Below, piece by piece: positions 1 to 5,526 of a stretch of 9,500 bases of DNA. A program made the translations under genes and the position numbers. Under the pieces are notes generated by a model. The model worked only from the letters and a program-made list of their open reading frames with translations, was not told the DNA's origin and searched no databases. Each line of letters opens with the position of its first letter. The stretch's first letter is position 1. Source of the stretch: Candidatus Gastranaerophilales bacterium (GTDB taxonomy: Bacteria; Cyanobacteriota; Vampirovibrionia; Gastranaerophilales; Gastranaerophilaceae). The DNA lies in contig JAJQHF010000208.1 in the NCBI GenBank assembly GCA_021199975.1, positions 1 to 9,500 of the forward strand, in the 5' to 3' direction.

Positions 1-13
1 ACATTATCCATAT

Positions 14-826
14 TTAGAAGTTTGGCAGCATATTTTGCATCATCATTAATTGAAGCATTTCAGGTGTTAATGTTTTATTGTTATCAGCTTCATGATACCC
101 TCTGATAATCTCAGCAAAATCGGCGTCTTGGGTCTTTTTTGGTGAATCCAGCATCATTGCAAAGCTTGACATTTCATTATTGGAATCTTTAAGTATATTT
201 AAAGCTTGAGATAGTTTATAATCAGAAGGCAAATACGCTTTATTTTCATTAATTTCATTCTGTTTCATTCTTGTTTTTTCATCATCAATGAATTTTTTTG
301 CAGTCGGATGAATATTATTATAATAATTGCCCTTTATTAATTTTTCTATTTCTACTGTATCTGCATCTTTTGTTGTGTTATTTTGTTTTGCAAAATATTG
401 CTCTAAAAATTCATTAGGATTAGCTCTTAATTTTTTGATTTCGTCGTTTGTAAAATCCTGATACTTGCATCTTTGAGGATTTTCCATACAAATTTCAGCT
501 TGAATAGAATATGATGTTAATTTAGGAACTGAATTCAGGCTGATTACTTTTTCATATGCGGCATGAGCTTCTTGTTTCATTGCAACATTCATATAGGAAC
601 TGCCTAAATAATACCACGCAACTGCATTTGAAGGGTCTTTTTCGGTATAAAGCCTTAAATCAGATATACATCCAATATAATTCTTATCTTTATATTTTGT
701 AATTGCTTCTTTTATAATCGCATTATTTGAAATTTTTTCCTCCGTGTCCTCTACAGAAGCTTGTGCAATACTGCAAAAACCAAACATGAAAGTGAAAACT
801 AAACCTAATAAAAATATTTTCTTCAT
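14..826 (-). CDS. Secreted TPR-repeat protein of unknown function
   Basis: A 270-residue protein. Residues 1-23 form a signal peptide: Lys-Lys, a hydrophobic core, then AQA before Ser24, a good signal peptidase I site. Cys18 lies in the hydrophobic core but not in a convincing lipobox, so a soluble exported protein is more likely than a lipoprotein. Residues about 36-66 resemble a half TPR, and 67-100 match a full 34-residue TPR (Trp71, Leu74-Gly75, Tyr78, Ala89, Tyr91). Cys113 and Cys120 could form a disulfide after export. The C-terminal 150 residues are polar, probably helical and rich in Asn/Lys/Met; I do not recognise them. The start is supported by AAGAGGA about 7 bases upstream. It is divergent from the HTH gene at 1142, with a long gap between. 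TPRs mediate protein contacts, so a periplasmic or surface scaffold is plausible, but the role is unknown. Confidence 0.8.
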   Translation of the reverse strand: MKKIFLLGLVFTFMFGFCSIAQASVEDTEEKISNNAIIKEAITKYKDKNYIGCISDLRLYTEKDPSNAVAWYYLGSSYMNVAMKQEAHAAYEKVISLNSVPKLTSYSIQAEICMENPQRCKYQDFTNDEIKKLRANPNEFLEQYFAKQNNTTKDADTVEIEKLIKGNYYNNIHPTAKKFIDDEKTRMKQNEINENKAYLPSDYKLSQALNILKDSNNEMSSFAMMLDSPKKTQDADFAEIIRGYHEADNNKTLTPEMLQLMMMQNMLPNF

Positions 827-880
827 TTTTTATCCTCTTAAATTGTTTTTAATAATTAATTAGAAAAAAACAATAAACCT

Positions 881-909
881 AATATAAATTATATACCCAA
901 ATTTGCAAA
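881..909 (-). promoter_or_regulatory. Candidate promoter of the TPR gene
   Basis: On the minus strand TTTGCA (904-909) is followed after 17 bases by TATATT (881-886), a 4/6 and 5/6 match to sigma70 boxes. An alternative -10, TATAAT at 888-893, lacks a good -35. Such matches are common in AT-rich DNA, so this is tentative. Confidence 0.3.
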
Positions 910-937
910 AAATCCTAATTCGTTTACATTATATATG

Positions 938-955
938 TTATAACTCAAGTTATAA
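938..955. repeat. Perfect inverted repeat, possible operator
   Basis: TTATAACT and AGTTATAA are exact reverse complements separated by CA. The 18-bp span fits a dimeric regulator site. There is no T-run or G+C stem, so it is not a terminator. It lies about 110 bases upstream of the TPR gene and about 185 bases upstream of the HTH start. Confidence 0.4.
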
Positions 956-1073
956 AGGTATTTTTGCGAATTATTTGCCGAACTTTACATTCTAATACTT
1001 ATTTTATAGTAATTTCTTTTTTTTCTTTCATCCAAAAGAATGAATTATTCTTGAAATAGTATATTAACATTTG

Positions 1074-1099
1074 TTACATATGTATAATATTATATGTAA
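1074..1099 (+). promoter_or_regulatory. Inverted repeat spanning the -10 of the HTH gene
   Basis: TTACATAT (1074-1081) and ATATGTAA (1092-1099) are perfect 8-bp inverted arms. The 10-base spacer contains a consensus TATAAT at 1083-1088. The -35 is unclear: TTAACA at 1064-1069 is too close at 13 bases. A dimer bound here would cover the -10, which fits autorepression by the downstream HTH protein (inference). Transcription would start near 1095, leaving a leader of about 47 bases. Confidence 0.45.
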
Positions 1100-1126
1100 T
1101 TGTTGAATAAACAATTTGTTTATATG

Positions 1127-1141
1127 AGGGGGGGGGAAAAA
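1127..1141 (+). promoter_or_regulatory. G9 homopolymer acting as ribosome binding site
   Basis: Nine consecutive G (1128-1136) follow GA, then five A precede ATG 1142. The run supplies the Shine-Dalgarno pairing (AGGGGG) and also lies in frame between ATG 1124 and ATG 1142. It stands out in very AT-rich surroundings. Length change by slippage would alter SD strength or spacing, or shift frame from ATG 1124. Confidence 0.6.
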
Positions 1142-1372
1142 ATGAAAATTAAAATAAAAGAAACCGTAAAAATAAAGAAAGGGTGGAGTTTATATAAACT
1201 TGCACAGGTTTTAAATCTTCCCCAGCAGACAGTTTACTCCTGGGCAAGCGGAAGAACACAGCCTTCATACGAAAATATGGATAAGCTGTGTGAAACAATA
1301 GGATGTGCAATAGGTGATTTATTAGAAGCCGAACCCGTACAACAAAAGTTAAATCTTGCAGTTAATCAATAA
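1142..1372 (+). CDS. Small Cro/C1-type HTH transcriptional regulator
   Basis: A 76-residue protein from ATG 1142. Residues about 14-62 form a lambda-repressor-like domain: WSLYKLAQVLNLP (helices 1-2), then recognition helix QQTVYSWASGR, then the YENMDKLCETIGCAIGDLL helices typical of the HTH_26/XRE group. A basic Lys-rich N-terminus precedes it, and there is a 15-residue tail with no sensor or effector domain. Start choice: GAGGGGGGGGG lies 5 bases before ATG 1142. An in-frame ATG at 1124 (adding MRGGEK) and a TTG at 1100 exist but have no SD, and TTG 1100 directly abuts the inverted repeat. The stop is 3 bases from the tlyA stop on the other strand. The gene is monocistronic. Autoregulation through the repeat at 1074-1099 is inferred. 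No phage or toxin gene sits nearby, so it may be a housekeeping regulator. Confidence 0.85.
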   Translation: MKIKIKETVKIKKGWSLYKLAQVLNLPQQTVYSWASGRTQPSYENMDKLCETIGCAIGDLLEAEPVQQKLNLAVNQ

Positions 1373-1375
1373 TTA

Positions 1376-2182
1376 TTAAACTTCATTATGGGCTTTATTA
1401 ACAGTTTCTTCTGCATTTGAATTGTTTTCACAAGGTTCTTTTTCAAGGTAAATTAAATACTCAATATTACCCTTAGCACCTTTTACGGGTGAATATGTTA
1501 AATCTTTTATGTATAAATTTATTGATTTGCAATAATTAATTACATTATTAATTACTTCTATATGGGTTTCTTTTTCTCTGACAATGCCATTTTTACCTAC
1601 TTGTTCTTTGCCTGCTTCAAATTGCGGCTTTATTAATGAAACTATTTCAAAATTTTTTTTATCAGCAAGTTTTATAATATTAGGAAGTACTTTTGTAATT
1701 GAAATAAAAGATAAATCCATTGTAATAAAATCTGCTCTTTCATCATTTGGAGAATAAATATCTTCTTCAAGGCAATTTTTAATATTTACTTTTTCTATAA
1801 CTTTTACTCTGTTATCAACTCTTAACTTCCAGGCCAATTGCCCGTAGCCTACATCAACGCTGTAAACTTTTTTGGCTCCGTTTTGAAGCATACAGTCTGT
1901 AAATCCACCGGTTGAAGCGCCTGCATCAAGGCAAATTCTATCTTTTAAATTTATATTAAAATCTTTAATTGCCTTATCTAATTTAAATCCGCCTCTTGAA
2001 ACAAAAGGCATGGATTTAATTTCAAATATTGTATTTTCTTTTACTTCTAATTGATAACCCGATTTTGTAATAACAATGCCGTCAACTTTTACATCCCCAG
2101 CCATAACCGCAGCCTGAGCCTTGCTTTTTGTTTCAAAAAATCCTTTGTCTGTCAATATTTTATCTAATCTCTCTTTTTTCAT
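1376..2182 (-). CDS. tlyA: TlyA family rRNA (cytidine-2'-O)-methyltransferase
   Basis: A 268-residue, full-length TlyA/RrmJ-fold protein. Members 2'-O-methylate cytidines of 16S and/or 23S rRNA using S-adenosylmethionine; in mycobacteria this determines capreomycin sensitivity. Residues 1-60 form an S4 RNA-binding domain (RLDKILTDKGFFETKSKAQ, then GDVKVDG). The FtsJ-type methyltransferase domain follows: SAM motif I LDAGASTGGFTD (85-96) and acidic SVDVGYGQLAWKLR (108-121). The K-D-K-E tetrad is Lys68, Asp156 (TMDLSF), Lys186 (LIKPQFEA) and Glu241 (GNIEYL). An acidic, Asn-rich tail of about 18 residues is probably disordered. The start lies one base after the tatD stop. The nearest SD (AGAGGG) is about 15 bases upstream, so translational coupling to tatD is likely. 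Whether both subunits are modified cannot be told from sequence. Confidence 0.93.
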   Translation of the reverse strand: MKKERLDKILTDKGFFETKSKAQAAVMAGDVKVDGIVITKSGYQLEVKENTIFEIKSMPFVSRGGFKLDKAIKDFNINLKDRICLDAGASTGGFTDCMLQNGAKKVYSVDVGYGQLAWKLRVDNRVKVIEKVNIKNCLEEDIYSPNDERADFITMDLSFISITKVLPNIIKLADKKNFEIVSLIKPQFEAGKEQVGKNGIVREKETHIEVINNVINYCKSINLYIKDLTYSPVKGAKGNIEYLIYLEKEPCENNSNAEETVNKAHNEV

Positions 2183-2183
2183 T

Positions 2184-2939
2184 TTAAAAATTGAATACCC
2201 TCTTGGAGTTAACAGCGGTTTGATACTTTACTTCTTCAACATCAATACCTTTTAAATCCGCTATTTCTTGAGCTATATATTTCAAATATGCGGGAGTGTT
2301 TATTTTGCCCCGAAAGGGAACAGGTGCAAGGTATGGGGCATCTGTCTCAAGCAAAATTTTTTCAATGGGAATAATTTTTGTACTTTCTTTTAAATCAATT
2401 GCGTTTTTAAAAGTTACAACCCCGCCTATACCTATATAATATCCTGCATTTATACATTTTTCCGCAAATTCGGGACTGCCTGAAAAACAATGAAATATAA
2501 CATTTTTTAATTTAAAATTTTTTAAAATATTAAAAGTATCATCATGCGCTTCTCTGTCATGGATTATAACAGGAAGATTAAGCTCCCGTGCAATTTCAAG
2601 CTGTTTAGAGAATATATTTTTTTGCTGCTCCTTTGTATCGGCGCCGTAATGATAATCAAGTCCTATTTCGCCGATTGCTATAATTTTTTTATTTTTTGCA
2701 AGTTCATATATATTTTTTTCGGATTCTTCGTTAAATGTTTGAAATTCAGAAGGATGAATACCTATTGCGCCATACAACATGTCGTATTTTTCGGTGTATT
2801 GTATAATTTCACTAAAGGTTGAAGGTTCAACCCCCGGAATTATAACTTTTTCAACGTCATTGTTTTTTATATCCCTTAAAAAGTCATCAAAGTTCTCTTT
2901 GTATTCATCAAAATTTATGTGTGAATGAGTATCTATCAT
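2184..2939 (-). CDS. tatD: TatD family metal-dependent deoxyribonuclease
   Basis: A 251-residue amidohydrolase-fold (TIM barrel) nuclease at the normal family length of 250-265. All metal and catalytic ligands are visible: His5 and His7 (IDTHSHINF), Glu91 (GEIGLDYH), His127 (IIHDREA), His150 (FHCFSGS) and Asp200 (LETDAPYL). The family is known for Mg2+-dependent 3'-5' exonuclease activity on DNA (repair, DNA degradation) and sometimes D-aminoacyl-tRNA or RNA processing; it is cytoplasmic. The start is supported by GAGAGG about 11 bases upstream. It is first in a two-gene operon with tlyA, whose ATG is 1 base past this stop. Assignment is to the YcfH/TatD clade in general; E. coli tatD versus ycfH orthology cannot be separated by eye. 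Confidence 0.93.
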   Translation of the reverse strand: MIDTHSHINFDEYKENFDDFLRDIKNNDVEKVIIPGVEPSTFSEIIQYTEKYDMLYGAIGIHPSEFQTFNEESEKNIYELAKNKKIIAIGEIGLDYHYGADTKEQQKNIFSKQLEIARELNLPVIIHDREAHDDTFNILKNFKLKNVIFHCFSGSPEFAEKCINAGYYIGIGGVVTFKNAIDLKESTKIIPIEKILLETDAPYLAPVPFRGKINTPAYLKYIAQEIADLKGIDVEEVKYQTAVNSKRVFNF

Positions 2940-2971
2940 CTGTTGTATTGCCTCTCAATTACTTTTATTTT

Positions 2972-2977
2972 ATTATA
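2972..2977 (-). promoter_or_regulatory. Candidate -10 of the tatD-tlyA operon
   Basis: A consensus TATAAT reads on the minus strand about 33 bases before the tatD ATG. The -35 region (about 2995-3000, ATAAAT) is poor. The position gives a plausible leader of about 26 bases. Confidence 0.4.
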
Positions 2978-3081
2978 CGGGTAAAGAATTTTTTATTTAT
3001 GTTAATAAGATTTAACAAAGTAACAAAAAAATAAATTACGTGTTTTTATAAAATTGAAAATTATTTACAAAGGTAGTTAAT

Positions 3082-3819
3082 GTGAACGTTTTAAATACGG
3101 TATCTAAGCCGGGAATAAATTATAATAATTATGATAAGGATAAAAACAGAAAGACGGTCAAAGCCGCATCAATAGCAGGAAGTGCAATAGGTATTGCAGG
3201 TGCGGTTGCAGGGGTTTATGCAATGGCGAAAAAAGGAAATCCCGCCGTTAGTATGAAAAATTTTGCGTATTCTGAAAAAGATGCTCTTATGATTGGAGCA
3301 GGTTCTGTTTTAGGCGGATTAACAGGCGGTTTGATTGCAGATAAAAATAAAGAAAATACAAAACCTAAATTAAGAGAAGCATCACAGCAGTTTTTGGGTA
3401 ATATGGCTTGTCCTTTAGGCTTGTTGGCTGCAAGTAATAAACTTCTAGAAAAAACTAATTTCAAATTACCTAAAATTAATTCTGCTTCAAAACCTGCAAA
3501 AATTGCAAACGGAGTTTTAAATGTTCTTCCTAAAGCTGCGGTTACGATAGGTTCTCTAGTCGGCGGAATGGAAATAGGCAACAAAATTATGAATAAGGTT
3601 AACGATAAAGTCTTTAAAGAAGAAGTAAAACATGATGTTAAACCTGAAGATTTTCTTGTACATACTGATGATTTATGTTTAGCCGCAAGTATGCTTCTAA
3701 AAGATGCCAAATCTGTAACGACAGTGACCTCTAAGGTGTTACCGGCTTCCTTCATTGTTGCTGGTGCTAAAACAGGTATTCAGGAAAAATCGATAGATCA
3801 AAATCCTGAAAAAGTCTAA
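3082..3819 (+). CDS. Unknown glycine-rich, possibly membrane-associated protein
   Basis: A 245-residue protein I do not recognise. A polar N-terminus rich in Asn/Lys (1-27) is followed by hydrophobic Gly/Ala segments: about 28-49 (Gly33, 37, 40, 44 at three- and four-residue spacing) and 70-86 (Gly72, 74, 78, 79, 82, 83). Both resemble glycine zippers that pack tightly or insert in membranes. Weaker apolar stretches lie at about 145-165 and 218-231. There is no signal peptide. A block HTDDLCLAASMLLKDAK (194-210) looks like a conserved amphipathic helix. Start choice: GTG 3082 with AAAGG 8 bases upstream; the overlapping ATG at 3080 runs straight into TGA and cannot make the protein. Codon use looks like its neighbours, and the reading frame is uninterrupted with an alanine/glycine pattern, so it is a real gene. 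It converges on hemW with a 9-base gap. It could be a membrane-active, storage or structural protein; function unknown. Confidence 0.7.
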   Translation: MNVLNTVSKPGINYNNYDKDKNRKTVKAASIAGSAIGIAGAVAGVYAMAKKGNPAVSMKNFAYSEKDALMIGAGSVLGGLTGGLIADKNKENTKPKLREASQQFLGNMACPLGLLAASNKLLEKTNFKLPKINSASKPAKIANGVLNVLPKAAVTIGSLVGGMEIGNKIMNKVNDKVFKEEVKHDVKPEDFLVHTDDLCLAASMLLKDAKSVTTVTSKVLPASFIVAGAKTGIQEKSIDQNPEKV

Positions 3820-3828
3820 TACAAAAGC

Positions 3829-4920
3829 TTATATTTCAATAAACTCGGACATTACTTCATTGCTCAATAATATTCCTTTTTCAGTGAGTTTTATGCTATT
3901 GTTTTTATGTTCAAGCAAATGTAAAGCAGTGTATTTTTGTATTATTGTTTTATACTTTTTTTCAAAATCAATGTTATATTTATTGTTTATTTTTTCAATG
4001 TTAATACCTTCTTTAAGCCTTAAACCGAGAAATATTTCATCTTCCAATATTTCTTGAGCTGTTAATTTGGTATTTTCTTCTTTTTTTAAAGGAGATTTAA
4101 TATATTGATTAAAATCGGAAATATTTTTATAACGGCAATTACCTTCATATCCGCTTGCATTTAATCCGAATCCGTAATAATTTTTATTTTGCCAGTATGC
4201 ACAATTATGTTTTGATTCATAACCGTTTAATGCAAAATTACTTATTTCATAATGGTTAAAATTATTTTCTTTTAAAATTTTACACAAGTATAAAAACATA
4301 TTTGCCTGCATTTCATCATCAGGCAGATTTAAAGGCGGATTTTTACCGAAAAAAGACTCTTTTTCTATTTTTAAGCCGTATGTTGAAATATGCTGAATGT
4401 TTAATTTTAAAGCATTATCAATGTCATCTTTTAATATATCCGTATTTTGATTTGGCAGACCGTAGATTAAATCAATGCTTACATTGTTAAATCCTGCGTT
4501 TTTTATGTTTATTAGCGCCTCATAAATATTTTTTCGGGTATGATTTCTTCCGATTAATTTTAAAATATTATCGTTAAAACTTTGAACTCCTAAAGAAAGC
4601 CTGTTAATTCCAATATCTTTTATTTTCTTAAATTTCTCTTTTTCAACTGTTTCAGGGTTAGTTTCAAGCGTTATTTCAAATTCATTATGAAAATTAAAAA
4701 TATTTATAATTTTTTCAATATCCCTGCATTCAAGTAAAGAAGGTGTCCCGCCTCCTATATAAAGTGTTTTGATTTTTTCTTTTTTATAAGATTGTGAAAT
4801 CTCATAAAATAAAGCTTCCAAATATTCTTGTTTATCTTTTATGTTAAACCCTGAAACAAAAGAGCAATAATTACATTTTCTTATACAAAAAGGAATATGT
4901 ATATAAACGTGTTCAACCAT
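3829..4920 (-). CDS. hemW: HemW-type radical SAM heme chaperone
   Basis: A 363-residue radical SAM protein. The 4Fe-4S motif is C12-x3-C16-x2-C19-S-F21; Phe rather than Cys at the last position points to HemW instead of the coproporphyrinogen dehydrogenase HemN, which has CxxxCxxCxC. GGGTPS (56-61) binds SAM. ETNPE (86-90), NRLSLGVQSF (106-115) and DLIYGLP (150-156) are standard family motifs. KHNCAYW (237-243) supplies the HNxxYW signature linked to heme binding. The C-terminal winged-helix-like HemN_C region (about 290-363) is present. HemW delivers heme to respiratory enzymes in characterised bacteria. In databases the family is often mislabelled as oxygen-independent coproporphyrinogen oxidase. 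There is no Shine-Dalgarno before the ATG; a TGATATAAT lies 6 bases upstream, suggesting a leaderless mRNA. It is divergent from rimI. Confidence 0.9.
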   Translation of the reverse strand: MVEHVYIHIPFCIRKCNYCSFVSGFNIKDKQEYLEALFYEISQSYKKEKIKTLYIGGGTPSLLECRDIEKIINIFNFHNEFEITLETNPETVEKEKFKKIKDIGINRLSLGVQSFNDNILKLIGRNHTRKNIYEALINIKNAGFNNVSIDLIYGLPNQNTDILKDDIDNALKLNIQHISTYGLKIEKESFFGKNPPLNLPDDEMQANMFLYLCKILKENNFNHYEISNFALNGYESKHNCAYWQNKNYYGFGLNASGYEGNCRYKNISDFNQYIKSPLKKEENTKLTAQEILEDEIFLGLRLKEGINIEKINNKYNIDFEKKYKTIIQKYTALHLLEHKNNSIKLTEKGILLSNEVMSEFIEI

Positions 4921-4926
4921 AAATAA

Positions 4927-4935
4927 ATTATATCA
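4927..4935 (-). promoter_or_regulatory. Extended -10 placing the hemW start at +1
   Basis: On the minus strand TGATATAAT is a perfect extended -10 (TGnTATAAT), followed by six bases and then the hemW ATG. Initiation at the usual distance would fall on or next to the A of the start codon. A recognisable -35 is missing, as is usual for extended -10 promoters. Confidence 0.55.
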
Positions 4936-4952
4936 TTGTACTCAGACATTAT

Positions 4953-4981
4953 TTGAAACTTTATTATCAATTTGTTACAAT
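4953..4981 (+). promoter_or_regulatory. Sigma70-type promoter of rimI-bioY
   Basis: TTGAAA (4953-4958), 17 bases, TACAAT (4976-4981): 5/6 matches in both boxes with optimal spacing. The start would be near 4988, at the 5' edge of the SD GAGGGA, so the leader is only about 14 bases. It lies back to back with the hemW promoter; the two share about 20 bases of upstream DNA and could compete. Confidence 0.65.
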
Positions 4982-5001
4982 TAAATCGAGGGAATTATCT
5001 T

Positions 5002-5526
5002 ATGCAGGGAATAAAAATTTCAAATATGACAAAAGAAGATGTTGAAAAGGTCTTTGAATTGGAAGAGCTTATTCATCCCGAGCATCATTGGTCAAAAGAT
5101 TCTTTTTATAATGAACTTGCTAATAATTTAGCAAGTTATTACTGTATAAAAGATAATAATGATACCATTTTAGCATATATCGGATATTGGAGAATTATAG
5201 ATGAAGCACATATAACCAGTATAGCTGTTCATCCTGATTACAGAAGAAAAAAGCTTGCTCATGTTTTACTGATAAAAATGATTGAGGATTGCTATAAAAA
5301 TATGGTTAAATACATTACTCTTGAAGTAAGAGAAAGCAATTTTCCCGCCATAATGCTGTATGAAAAGTTTTTATTTGAATCAATCGGAATGAGGAAAAAT
5401 TATTATCAGGATAATGGTGAAAATGCTTTAATTATGTTTACTCAAAATATTTGGTATGATAAATTTAAGAATAACTATTTAAAAGTAAAAGAAGAAACAG
5501 AAAAAGCCGTAATTATAAATGATTAA
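5002..5526 (+). CDS. rimI: RimI-like protein N-acetyltransferase (GNAT)
   Basis: A 174-residue GNAT enzyme resembling RimI, which acetylates the N-terminal alanine of ribosomal protein S18 from acetyl-CoA. Seen: strand-helix motif A ITSIAVHPDYRRKKLAHVLL (71-90), LEVRESNFPAIMLYEKF (107-123) and RKNYY (131-135), the typical RimI tail. Glu108 and Tyr120 match E. coli RimI catalytic Glu103 and Tyr115 in context and spacing. Oddity: the acetyl-CoA loop R-x-x-G-x-G/A reads R81-R-K-K-L-A86, with Lys in place of the central Gly. About 25 residues after the fold (150-174) extend past E. coli RimI length. Start choice: ATG 5002 with GAGGGA 8 bases upstream; a TTG at 4972 is in frame but lies inside the promoter. 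It overlaps bioY by 8 bases. RimI is the best guess; another N-terminal acetyltransferase is possible. Confidence 0.82.
   Translation: MQGIKISNMTKEDVEKVFELEELIHPEHHWSKDSFYNELANNLASYYCIKDNNDTILAYIGYWRIIDEAHITSIAVHPDYRRKKLAHVLLIKMIEDCYKNMVKYITLEVRESNFPAIMLYEKFLFESIGMRKNYYQDNGENALIMFTQNIWYDKFKNNYLKVKEETEKAVIIND

Larger units (their letters stand above)
827..1141. other. Intergenic regulatory region between divergent genes
   Basis: This is the longest non-coding stretch inside the gene array. I see no ORF, tRNA or known riboswitch in it. It holds promoter-like sequence for both flanking genes and three inverted repeats: TTATAACT-ca-AGTTATAA (938-955), AAGAAT-N5-ATTCTT (1036-1052) and TTACATAT-N10-ATATGTAA (1074-1099). 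The last straddles a TATAAT. The density of symmetric sites next to an HTH regulator suggests operators, but no binding partner can be shown from sequence. Confidence 0.55.

Noticed and set aside
2544..2822. 92-residue plus-strand frame inside tatD
   Set aside because: It is antisense to a well-supported gene with every catalytic residue intact; the Phe/Ile/Cys-rich composition is typical of a shadow frame.
3216..3755. 179-residue open frame on the minus strand opposite the unknown gene
   Set aside because: It lies entirely antisense to the 3082-3819 gene, has no SD and reads as a Ser/Leu/Pro-rich mirror of it. The plus frame has the SD and a normal composition.
4972..5001. TTG start extending RimI by ten residues
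   Set aside because: It overlaps the spacer and -10 box of the predicted promoter and would lie upstream of the transcript start; ATG 5002 has a good SD.
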